Notes under the pieces: generated by a model
Seen by the model: only the letters and a program-made list of their open reading frames with translations
Database searches by the model: none
Told to the model about the DNA's origin: nothing
Assembly (NCBI RefSeq): GCF_002234615.1
Contig: NZ_NMQW01000027.1
Coordinates: forward strand, 1-64,000
Direction of reading: 5' to 3'
Source: Paenibacillus rigui
GTDB taxonomy: Bacteria > Bacillota > Bacilli > Paenibacillales > NBRC-103111
DNA: 64,000 nucleotides
In this document: positions 23,445 through 31,387 of the stretch, in pieces
Layout of the letters: every line of letters starts with the position of its first letter
Position numbering within the stretch: position 1 is the stretch's first letter
Made by a program: the position numbers and the translations under genes

Positions 23445-26420
23445 GTGAACTGGCCCAAGTATAAACATAAACTAAATCTGCAGCTTTTCGGAGGCATTGG
23501 CTTTACTGCTGGGGATGGCCCGGTAAACGATGCTCTATCCGATGATCCCAAAATGAAGCAGATCCTTGATGCGACTTCCGCCATTGAACTGCTTGCCGTT
23601 AAAAAACAACTCGCCAATGACACTTTAACCGAGGTGGACCGCCGTATTTATTACGAGGCCATTGAAGCCAAGTGCCGGACTGAGTTTGGGTATTATGATG
23701 TTGAGCACGCGGCCAAGCAGGAGGCGAAAGAGGTGAGACCGCCGGTTGGATTTACCGCGACGAATGCAACTATAACCGTCACGACTGACTCCATCGATCC
23801 AAGATTCGCCGTAGTCATTGATGCTGCGGGAGAATCACAGGATATCTGCTTATCCCAGGCAGTTATCATTGCAGATGCCGGAGGCCAGCCGTCTGGATGG
23901 TATAAGCAGCCCGTTTCCCGTGTCGACGCCATTAACGGCAATAATCGCATTTATCCGAGGTCGGTTTACCAACCTGCACTCGATGCAATTAAGCAAGCAG
24001 GCTTCCCGTATGCCGGAGAGCACCCGCATCCGCCCACAATGAAGGGTTTGGATGGACGGGTGCTTTTTGATTCCAAGGTGCCAAATCAGGCCGTCAAGTT
24101 CCGCAATGCTGATATTGATGCTGCAGGGGTCGTGTGGGCGGAGTACAAACCGCTTGATACCGATATGGGCAAGCAGGTAAAGGCAATGCTGGATGCTGGG
24201 CTGCCCATTGGTTTTAGTAATCGGATGACAGGTAATATGGTGCCGGCTACCGTGGACGGACGAAATGTCAGTGTGTCGAAGTCATTGAATCTGTATACCT
24301 GGGATGTCGTGCTTAACCCAGCCGAGCCTGATGCTTTTACAAAGCCGCTGCCGCTGACGGATTCAGCGGTTACTGAAATTTTAGATTCTATCCAAAAGGG
24401 AGATGATCCGAAGATGAATTTTTTGACTATGACGATTGAACAACTGAAAGCATGGAAAGCAGGCAATGCCGGGCACGCAGAAATGGCAATGTGTGATTCG
24501 GCTATCGCTGCAAAGGAAAACGAGCAAGCTTTGAAAGATGAACTCGAAACGATGCGCCGCAAGGAAGAAGAACGTCAACGCGCTGAAGAAGCTGCTGAAA
24601 ATAAACGTAAGGCTCAGGCGGCACTAGCCGATGCCGTCAATTCCCTTCCATACGATGCCAACGTGAAGGCAGCAATCCTTAAAAAAGGCGAGGCAATCAC
24701 TGATTCCGCAACCGTTGAGCACTTTATCGAAGGTGAGAAAGCAATCGTTGACGCCTACGCCGTTGGAACAAAGTTGGGCCAACTTGGGGTAAACACAAAC
24801 AAAGGAGGCCAAGCAACTGTGCTGGATACGAGCATTGAAGTGACAGGTAATCCGCAGCCGTGGAAGCCAATCGTCGATAACCTGCAGGCGGCATTCGATG
24901 ATCGAAACCGCTCGCTGGATACAAACTTCCGAGTTGACCCTAAGCTTCGCGAAGCCAACAAAGGCATTGTTGATCGTCTGATGGCGAAAATGGAGCGCGA
25001 GAACAACGAAGAGTACTCCAAATTTATGAAGTCCCTCACTGACTCTGCTCAATCTATTCAAGATGGCGTCATTACAGATTCAGCGATGTCTTCCACTGGT
25101 GATTTCGCTCAAGCGCCTGCTATTTCTTTGGCATTCATGTACCAAGTATGGCAAGACCTTAAATTCTTGCAATTGGTAATGGCCGAGTCCTTCAGCGGAA
25201 CGACATTCAAAATCCCAGTTGAATTCCAATCCTACGATTTGTATACGCAGGATGACTTTGTTGTCGGTGAATTTGAAGGCATCCCTACAGAAGGCGTTGA
25301 AACTCGCCTGCTCGAATTCGGAGCTGAATGGTTGAAACGGGGCACCTTGGTTTCCAAAGAATCTCAAATCGAAATGCAAAAAGGCCCCTTTAATTATGAC
25401 GTTGTTGCCCGCAATTTAGCGAACCTTGCTATGCGTTATAGCCGCGTAATGGACCAGCGTTTAAGCCTTGAAATGCTGCACGTTTCCGATGAATATGAAG
25501 CTAAAGCGGTAACGGCTGAGGCTGTGGCCGCTACGGAAATGACAGCTGGAGCGTCGGCCGGCCTTCCATCCGGTAACAATGTTGCTTGGGTAGTTAGTTT
25601 GTTATGTGGTTATACAACAGGTGCTATTGGGAAAACAGTTCCGCCGATTGTTCGACCTCGAAAAAATGTGTGGTTGGACCCATTCGGCCGCAGGCAATCC
25701 GCTGTAATCAATGACTTTGTTGTCAAGAAAGGGGCGACCACTCTCACACGGGGTACCTGGGATCCGATCTCCGGCAAAGTGAACAACGGTGACTACGCCG
25801 TGGATTGGGAAGAAAGCAAAGTGTATTTCACAGCTGCTTCCGGTGTAGACAACAACACGAATAAACCAACAATTCAAAATTACTCCTATGCTACCAACGT
25901 TAACTTCTTTGATCTGACGGTACCTTTGGCGTTGACTGACAAGCCAGCACAATATTACAACCGGTTGTTGGAGCGCTTTGATCTTCAAAAGGCATATATG
26001 GGTTCTGCTCCGCGCTATGTGACGCCTGACTTTGCTATTGGCTCGCTCAATGCGATGGTGAACATCAAGAATGCGGAGTTGTTCTACAAATGGGCTTCCC
26101 CAGAAGGAACGAGCTTCTTGAAAGGAGATATGTGGTTTGCAACTCGTGCTGGCCTGCAGCTGGGTGAAATTAACGCTCCTTGGGCAGCTCGAGATAAACG
26201 CATTCTGATTGGCAAAACCAATGCAACTCGCTACGGCGTGGGCTCTCCTTTGCAGATTGAAGGGCCAGAGCCGTATTTTGATCCTGGTACTCAAAAAATC
26301 ACATCTGCTAAACAATACTATGCGACGCAGCAATCCGTCATTGCGACACCTCTTGTAATTGATGGGACTGGCAAGCAGTACAATCCTCCTTACCGCACAA
26401 TCAAATACTATAACTCTTAA
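23445..26420 (+). CDS. prohead protease - scaffold - major capsid protein fusion
   Basis: This single 991-aa frame carries an N-terminal domain (1-95), a prohead-protease-like domain (about 100-310) with HPHP (H193/H195) and GFSNR (S258) as candidate active-site residues, a charged coiled-coil scaffold (about 355-400), and an HK97-type major capsid protein (about 470-991; FKIPVEFQSYDLYTQDD, VGEFEGIPTEG). In-frame starts with ribosome binding sites occur at 24414 (ATG after AAAAGGGAG) and 24819 (GTG after AAAGGAGG), so shorter scaffold-capsid and capsid-only forms are likely. Confidence 0.85.
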   Translation: MNWPKYKHKLNLQLFGGIGFTAGDGPVNDALSDDPKMKQILDATSAIELLAVKKQLANDTLTEVDRRIYYEAIEAKCRTEFGYYDVEHAAKQEAKEVRPPVGFTATNATITVTTDSIDPRFAVVIDAAGESQDICLSQAVIIADAGGQPSGWYKQPVSRVDAINGNNRIYPRSVYQPALDAIKQAGFPYAGEHPHPPTMKGLDGRVLFDSKVPNQAVKFRNADIDAAGVVWAEYKPLDTDMGKQVKAMLDAGLPIGFSNRMTGNMVPATVDGRNVSVSKSLNLYTWDVVLNPAEPDAFTKPLPLTDSAVTEILDSIQKGDDPKMNFLTMTIEQLKAWKAGNAGHAEMAMCDSAIAAKENEQALKDELETMRRKEEERQRAEEAAENKRKAQAALADAVNSLPYDANVKAAILKKGEAITDSATVEHFIEGEKAIVDAYAVGTKLGQLGVNTNKGGQATVLDTSIEVTGNPQPWKPIVDNLQAAFDDRNRSLDTNFRVDPKLREANKGIVDRLMAKMERENNEEYSKFMKSLTDSAQSIQDGVITDSAMSSTGDFAQAPAISLAFMYQVWQDLKFLQLVMAESFSGTTFKIPVEFQSYDLYTQDDFVVGEFEGIPTEGVETRLLEFGAEWLKRGTLVSKESQIEMQKGPFNYDVVARNLANLAMRYSRVMDQRLSLEMLHVSDEYEAKAVTAEAVAATEMTAGASAGLPSGNNVAWVVSLLCGYTTGAIGKTVPPIVRPRKNVWLDPFGRRQSAVINDFVVKKGATTLTRGTWDPISGKVNNGDYAVDWEESKVYFTAASGVDNNTNKPTIQNYSYATNVNFFDLTVPLALTDKPAQYYNRLLERFDLQKAYMGSAPRYVTPDFAIGSLNAMVNIKNAELFYKWASPEGTSFLKGDMWFATRAGLQLGEINAPWAARDKRILIGKTNATRYGVGSPLQIEGPEPYFDPGTQKITSAKQYYATQQSVIATPLVIDGTGKQYNPPYRTIKYYNS
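24801..24821 (+). promoter_or_regulatory. internal ribosome binding site for capsid-only product
   Basis: AAAGGAGG (24801-24808) lies ten bases before an in-frame GTG (24819-24821) inside the fusion gene. Translation here would give a 533-aa product that starts VLDTSIEVTGN and holds the whole capsid domain. Confidence 0.6.
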
Positions 26421-26440
26421 GAAGGGGCTGGTGAATATCT

Positions 26441-26722
26441 ATGGGAATCAAAGTGAACAACGGACACTCTTTTTTACATCCTGCATCCGGGCTGATTATT
26501 GGCCCGGGTGATGTCTATCATGATGGTGATGATGAGCAAACGGTTGAGGAGAGCCTATCTCCTTCACCACTTTCTGTTGAAGAATTCAAAGCACTATCTG
26601 CACAAGAGCAGAAAGATTTGCTTTTGAGTATGGAAATTGAAGCCGGCTCTAACGAGCCTCAACGCATCGAACAATACACTGACTGGTTGAATGCTCAAGC
26701 GAATGCTGGGCGCACTTCTTAG
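26441..26722 (+). CDS. hypothetical head protein (93 aa)
   Basis: An acidic 93-aa protein directly after the capsid gene (GAAGGGGCTGG upstream). It starts with a glycine/proline-rich segment (HSFLHPASGLIIGPGDVY) and ends helical. The position suggests a head or decoration component; no family recognised. Confidence 0.6.
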   Translation: MGIKVNNGHSFLHPASGLIIGPGDVYHDGDDEQTVEESLSPSPLSVEEFKALSAQEQKDLLLSMEIEAGSNEPQRIEQYTDWLNAQANAGRTS

Positions 26723-26745
26723 GAACTGAAAGGGGGCTGCGGCTG

Positions 26746-27279
26746 ATGAACATTGCAACCCTACTTACGGCAATACGAACAGAAATTGGGGATAAGGAAG
26801 AACCCTATCGATATGATGAGATGGCGCTTTTGGAGTTTATCCAAGGCGCCATTTCTGATTATTCCCAGTATCGTCCCCGGCGGAAACGCGGCTCTATTAC
26901 ATTAAGGGAAGATTCGTTGGAATATCAGATGCCGGATGATTATCAGGTATGGGTTAGCGGTCTGGAGAACTACGAGGTACTAGATAGTATGCTGTACCTC
27001 GATGTATATCCTAGGTCACCGATTATACTCACCTTTGTTTATCTGGCGAATCATGATGTGTCGAGTCTGCCAGAGAGCTCTCTTTCCCTTATCGTCGATT
27101 ACTGTATGTGGAAGCTGCTATCTGATGCTACTCGGGAAGGATCCGAAATCAGTGAATTGAAGCTTGGTAAAGGACTCGATATCAAATTCGATAACTTCGA
27201 TCAGATCAGCAAGCTTGCTGAAACCCGGTACAGCAGTTATCTGTCTGCCGTTAAAAAGACGATCGGTGGTGGTACCTGA
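26746..27279 (+). CDS. head-tail connector protein
   Basis: A 177-aa protein with ATG start behind GGGGGCTGCGG. The N-terminal helices (LLTAIRTEIGDKEEPYRYDEMALLEFIQGAISDYS) resemble adaptor proteins that sit under the portal. The place in the gene order (capsid, connector, closure, gp10, terminator) supports this. It shares one base with the next gene. Confidence 0.6.
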   Translation: MNIATLLTAIRTEIGDKEEPYRYDEMALLEFIQGAISDYSQYRPRRKRGSITLREDSLEYQMPDDYQVWVSGLENYEVLDSMLYLDVYPRSPIILTFVYLANHDVSSLPESSLSLIVDYCMWKLLSDATREGSEISELKLGKGLDIKFDNFDQISKLAETRYSSYLSAVKKTIGGGT

Positions 27280-27686
27280 TGGATGCAGCAAAACTGGCCG
27301 AGAAGGTAAAAAGGGTACTTCAGAAACAGATCAGAGCAAAAGGGTATGAAGCGGAAGCTTTGCTGCTAACTCCAATTGAGAAGAACCTTAGAAAATTGAA
27401 CATAACGGATACCGGAGAGAATACACCGGAGCCGCACTCTGAAAACATCAAAATTGTGGTTACTTCTCATGGGATTAAAGAAAATTCTACCGAGCTCGGA
27501 GATAATCCTGATGAAATCCTTGAATTTATCGTTATTGAAGATGGGTCTGAATCTGAATTGAAAAAGGTGGAGGAAGATCGTATCCTGATCTATCTCGGAA
27601 AAAAATATATTGTGGAGCTTGTGAGCCCGGCAACGCTCGCCGGGCAATTAATTATAAAGGAAGTGACAGCAAAGGCGGTGAGGTAA
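27279..27686 (+). CDS. probable head-closure protein
   Basis: This 135-aa protein starts within the previous stop (TGATG). It is mixed alpha/beta with acidic middle (EFIVIEDGSESELKKVEEDRILIYLGKKYIVEL). The function is assigned only from position between connector and HK97 gp10-like genes. Confidence 0.5.
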   Translation: MDAAKLAEKVKRVLQKQIRAKGYEAEALLLTPIEKNLRKLNITDTGENTPEPHSENIKIVVTSHGIKENSTELGDNPDEILEFIVIEDGSESELKKVEEDRILIYLGKKYIVELVSPATLAGQLIIKEVTAKAVR

Positions 27687-28262
27687 TTGAGTGAATTTGA
27701 TGCCCTGTTAAGAGCCTTACAGAGCATTCCAGGTGCTGCGGATAATGGAATCAAGAAAGGGCTAAAACGCGCGGCTGTTATCGTCATGGGGAGGGCCAAG
27801 AACAAATTAGGGACATATCAAGGGAGTTCGGGCTCTTTTAATGCCTGGGCAAAACTGAATCCAGAAACAGTACGTAAAAAACATCTTTCTAAATCAGGCA
27901 GCGGCCGGTTATCTAAGGCTGGCAAGGCCTACTTACAAAAACATTCGTCCTGGGGAACTGGCACCAATGATGATGCTCCACTTGTTGATACCGGCCACTT
28001 AAGGCAGGCCATAACGACAGATTACAGTGATTTGGATAGTCATCGTGTTGCCTATGTTGGTGTTGCTGCGGGTAGGAATACTGCCGGAAAAGGAAGCCCG
28101 TCAGATTATGCTGCAAAACATGAATTCGGTGATGTTTCGAGAAGGATTCCTGCCCGACCGTACCTTCGACCTGCTTTAGAAGAATCGAGGGCTCAAATCA
28201 AGGAGGAGGTTTCTAAAGCGCTAGTTCAAGAGTTAAGAGGATTGGGGCGTGGAGGTCTTTGA
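27687..28262 (+). CDS. HK97 gp10-like tail-head joining / virion morphogenesis protein
   Basis: This 191-aa protein has a TTG start immediately after the previous stop. Motifs RAAVIVMGRAKNKLGTY, PLVDTGHLRQAI, and the late AAKHEFGDVSRRIPARPYLRPAL are typical of gp10/morphogenesis proteins. It is a neck component that completes the tail. Confidence 0.75.
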   Translation: MSEFDALLRALQSIPGAADNGIKKGLKRAAVIVMGRAKNKLGTYQGSSGSFNAWAKLNPETVRKKHLSKSGSGRLSKAGKAYLQKHSSWGTGTNDDAPLVDTGHLRQAITTDYSDLDSHRVAYVGVAAGRNTAGKGSPSDYAAKHEFGDVSRRIPARPYLRPALEESRAQIKEEVSKALVQELRGLGRGGL

Positions 28263-28786
28263 GAGATCCGTTGGTATCGGTTTATCAATCCTTGTACGCT
28301 GCTATCACGCATGTCCATGGATCAGACTTTATGATTTACGACGGTACACCAGACCCGAGCGAATTTTTCAAGAAGCTCCCGGCCGCTCATATTATTTACG
28401 TAAGTGGTACGGCCGAGAAAGCGCTGATGCGTGAATATGAGCCTCATGGACTGATCGATAACGGTGACGGGACTTTCACGGTCGGAACGGAATCATGTCG
28501 GTTTGATTATTTGATTCAGGTTTCCTTTTTTGGTATTAAGCCCGGTATTGCCCAACAACTTTCCACTAGGTTTTTGGCATTTGTTGAAATGGATAACGAG
28601 CTGCTTATTCCTGATGATAAGTGGGGCGAAATCATGCAGGTATTTATTACCGGCCCTCCAACACCACCGCGGGGGGAACCGGACCTTTACCAATGCGATG
28701 CAACGTACCGCTGCCGCGGGAAACTCATTACTGAAGAAGAAGTAGCGAAGATTGATATCACTAATTTGAAATTCAAAATACGATAA
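28259..28786 (+). CDS. probable tail completion/terminator protein
   Basis: This 175-aa protein starts with TTG overlapping the previous stop by four bases. Strings such as CRFDYLIQVSFFGIKPGIAQQL fit a small alpha/beta tail-terminator fold. It is the last gene before the tail sheath. The assignment is positional. Confidence 0.5.
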   Translation: MRDPLVSVYQSLYAAITHVHGSDFMIYDGTPDPSEFFKKLPAAHIIYVSGTAEKALMREYEPHGLIDNGDGTFTVGTESCRFDYLIQVSFFGIKPGIAQQLSTRFLAFVEMDNELLIPDDKWGEIMQVFITGPPTPPRGEPDLYQCDATYRCRGKLITEEEVAKIDITNLKFKIR

Positions 28787-28800
28787 GGAGCTGATTCCCC

Positions 28801-30327
28801 TTGACTATTATTCGTGGGGCAACGTCCCTAACCGGATTACCTCCGGGCCTATATATCAATGAACTTGCGGTTCCGCAATCGGATGAAGTGGCCACCAGCG
28901 ATTTTGTCCTTGGATTTGTGGGCGATTTTGACCGTGGCCCTGTTAATCAATATGTCATGATCAATGAAATCCCAACCAAACGATTGGCTGAAATTGCAGA
29001 ACCTGTCCTTGGGGCAACGACGAAATCTAATGCCGGCAATGCGCTGCTTGATCATCTGGACCGTGCGAAAGTGAAGAGGGCTGTTTTCGTCCGGGTGCTT
29101 GGGGCAGGATATGCCGCAGCATCGATTACCTTGCAGGATAGGCAGGGAACGCCGGCCGACACGCTGAAGGTTGCCGCGAGATATCCGGGAACCTACGGTA
29201 ATGTTTTCACTTGTCAGGTAGCAGCAGGGACGAATGCCAATACATTCAAGATGATTTTGGTATCTGATTTCGGCACAGAAACATACGACAATCTTTCAAT
29301 GGACCCCGATGATGGCCGCTACGCTCCAACACTGATCAATGGTCTGAGCGCTCACTTTTATCTTACTGATCTTAATTCAACTGCATCCACACGGCTGCTC
29401 GCGCAACCAGCTGTGAAGGCGCAGTCGCAATTGGCTGGCGGCAGCAATGGAGCTGCATTGACTGACGCTGACCGGATCGGTTCTATTGATTCCGGAACCG
29501 GCGCGAGAACCGGGCTGAAATTACTCGAGCTGGTTGGCAATATCGTTACGGATGTGGCCTTCGCCGATTACAGCAGTGCAACGGCTGACGCGGCACTAGC
29601 TGCTTTTGGTTTGAAGTATAACACGATGACTTACTGCGGCATCGGTTCGGCAACGACCGTCGCAACAGCAATCACAGCCCGGTCCAGCTACGACAGTGAT
29701 TTTATGCAAATGGTGTTTGGCCGCTACCAGTCCGTTGGATCTCAATGGACTTCGGGCGCATGCTTATCGGCCATTGTGCACGCTATCGGGAATGTTGAGG
29801 ATTCCGGTATTGCCGTGGAATGCACATGGGTTTCAGGCACAGATAAAGGTTTGGATTTTGATGACTTTACCAACCTGTACACGAATCAAATTGCGGCTTT
29901 CCAGTTAAAACCTTCTGCTGCAGGTGATGGAACGATGGCGTGGAGATTGGCAAACGACTATACCCTTGCAAAGACGGATGTTTCCGGCGCCGTTATTAGC
30001 GATGACGAAAACCGGAAAGTAAATAAGCGCCGGCTGAATAGCTGGATTGAAAAGTCTCTCGAGTCCGTGGCTGCACCGTGGCAAGGTAAGGCTATGACCA
30101 AGAAGATGAAGGACGACGCGGAACGCCGGGTCCGGACTTATTTTGACCTACTCAAAAGCCCGACGAATCCGCTGGTATCTTCTAAATTCGAAGATTATTC
30201 AGTTACCTTCAATTCGGCGGCCCAATCGATTGACCAGTTTGTTCAGGATATCAAAGTGAAGCACTATAACACCGCTGAATGGATTCTCTTGAATTTCCAA
30301 GGCGGCACGAATGTGGAGGTGGGCTAG
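28801..30327 (+). CDS. contractile tail sheath protein
   Basis: A 508-aa protein with TTG start and AAGGAGC upstream. The N-terminus GLPPGLYINELAV and DFVLGFVGDFDRGPVNQ, the C-terminal RVRTYFDLLKSPTNPLV, and the middle repeats match XkdK/FI-type sheath proteins. It proves the prophage is a myovirus. The gene lies just before the tube gene, as usual. Confidence 0.93.
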   Translation: MTIIRGATSLTGLPPGLYINELAVPQSDEVATSDFVLGFVGDFDRGPVNQYVMINEIPTKRLAEIAEPVLGATTKSNAGNALLDHLDRAKVKRAVFVRVLGAGYAAASITLQDRQGTPADTLKVAARYPGTYGNVFTCQVAAGTNANTFKMILVSDFGTETYDNLSMDPDDGRYAPTLINGLSAHFYLTDLNSTASTRLLAQPAVKAQSQLAGGSNGAALTDADRIGSIDSGTGARTGLKLLELVGNIVTDVAFADYSSATADAALAAFGLKYNTMTYCGIGSATTVATAITARSSYDSDFMQMVFGRYQSVGSQWTSGACLSAIVHAIGNVEDSGIAVECTWVSGTDKGLDFDDFTNLYTNQIAAFQLKPSAAGDGTMAWRLANDYTLAKTDVSGAVISDDENRKVNKRRLNSWIEKSLESVAAPWQGKAMTKKMKDDAERRVRTYFDLLKSPTNPLVSSKFEDYSVTFNSAAQSIDQFVQDIKVKHYNTAEWILLNFQGGTNVEVG

Positions 30328-30786
30328 TTGATTAAATTAAACCTTCAGACGTTTGCACAAGACGGATTGCTCGGTAAAAAGCTGATCATCGCATTGACTG
30401 ATGAGAACGGTGCCGCTTTAGAAAAGACGCCCGAAATCCTGAAATGGTCAGTCGAGGAGATTACCAGTGAGGAGAAAAAGAACCCTATCGGGGAAGAGAC
30501 TGAATACCGTCAGGTGCTTCAGAACGGTTGGAAAGGCACATTAGAGGGCCAAGCGGTTAACACAGCCTACGATGACATTGTAGACAAGAAAATCGCTCAC
30601 CAGGAGGAAAAAGGGGGGACCCTCAAATTCATCATATTTACAACAGAGACTTACAAGGACGGCACCGTCCGGAAATATAAATACTCTGGGGTAACGTTCG
30701 ATGGCTATAAGCGATCGGCGGACGGAAATAACAAACCTGTAACAAATAATATCAACTGGCAGGCTGAGCGCCGGGACAAACAATAA
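30328..30786 (+). CDS. tail tube protein (XkdM-like)
   Basis: This 152-aa protein has a TTG start abutting the sheath stop. It begins LNLQTFAQDG, and its later strings ILKWSVEEITSEEKKNPIGEE and YKYSGVTFDGYKRSADG fit a beta-barrel tube subunit. It forms the inner tail channel. Confidence 0.8.
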   Translation: MIKLNLQTFAQDGLLGKKLIIALTDENGAALEKTPEILKWSVEEITSEEKKNPIGEETEYRQVLQNGWKGTLEGQAVNTAYDDIVDKKIAHQEEKGGTLKFIIFTTETYKDGTVRKYKYSGVTFDGYKRSADGNNKPVTNNINWQAERRDKQ

Positions 30787-30801
30787 GGAGGAGGAATATT
30801 C

Positions 30802-31149
30802 ATGGAGATTACACTTTCGACAGGTAAAAGGGTTGGGGTAAGAGAGAAAAAAGGGCAACATCACTTTATTGAGCGTAGGCTTATGGCTACGTCGATGGGT
30901 GAAGGAGGACAAAATCTAGGCGCCTTCATGGGAATAGTTACTATTGCAGCTATCGTATCGATCGAAAGCATTGATGGAGAAAAAGTAAGCACTCCCGTTA
31001 ATGAGTCCGAAATTTATGAACTCATGGATCGTTTTACGTATGAAGAATGGGCAGAATTCGAAATGAAAATCCGGACACCTGAAGACAAAACAAAACTAGA
31101 GGAAGCTGCAAAAAACTTGCTGAACAGTCCTGGTTCCGCAAACGCGTAG
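30802..31149 (+). CDS. tail assembly chaperone, zero-frame product (XkdN/G-like)
   Basis: A 115-aa protein after AAGGAGGAGG. It begins as a beta-rich N-terminal domain (EITLSTGKRVGVREKKG) then helices (YELMDRFTYEEWAEFEMKI). It is the G-type product of a frameshift pair and precedes the tape measure gene. See the frameshift site at 31110. Confidence 0.8.
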   Translation: MEITLSTGKRVGVREKKGQHHFIERRLMATSMGEGGQNLGAFMGIVTIAAIVSIESIDGEKVSTPVNESEIYELMDRFTYEEWAEFEMKIRTPEDKTKLEEAAKNLLNSPGSANA

Positions 31150-31274
31150 AACTTGCGCTTGCATCCGGGGCTGGTATATCATTCACCGAATCTTTAGGTT
31201 TTGATGAAGTAGAGACTTTGGCGGCAATCCTTGTAGTTAACGAATGGAACGAACATATTAATTCCTCCGAATGA
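30802..31274 (+). CDS. tail assembly chaperone, -1 frameshift product (GT-like)
   Basis: At A AAA AAC (31110-31116) the ribosome can slip -1. The minus-one frame is open to TGA 31272-31274 and would add 52 residues (SWFRKRVELALASGAG, LGFDEVETLAAILVVNEWNE), making 157 aa. The extension looks like a proper helical T domain, not random sequence. Such G/GT pairs load on tape measure protein during tail assembly. Confidence 0.75.
31110..31116 (+). promoter_or_regulatory. programmed -1 frameshift slippery site
   Basis: The heptamer A AAA AAC is exactly in the zero frame (codons GCA AAA AAC). It lies 33 bases before the zero-frame stop. A small GAAC/GTTC stem could follow downstream. Confidence 0.75.
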
Positions 31275-31387
31275 TCGGAGGGCTTCCTGAGCTTGGGAAA
31301 TGCTGTTCCTCTGCTCAGGAAGCAGTTGCAGGAGGCCATCACATTTGATGGTCTTTTTTATTTTCCAGAAAGAAGGGGGCGGATAGG

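Noticed and set aside
25602-26333. 243-codon minus-strand frame inside the capsid gene
   Set aside because: Antisense to a clear HK97-type capsid domain; no RBS or family resemblance.
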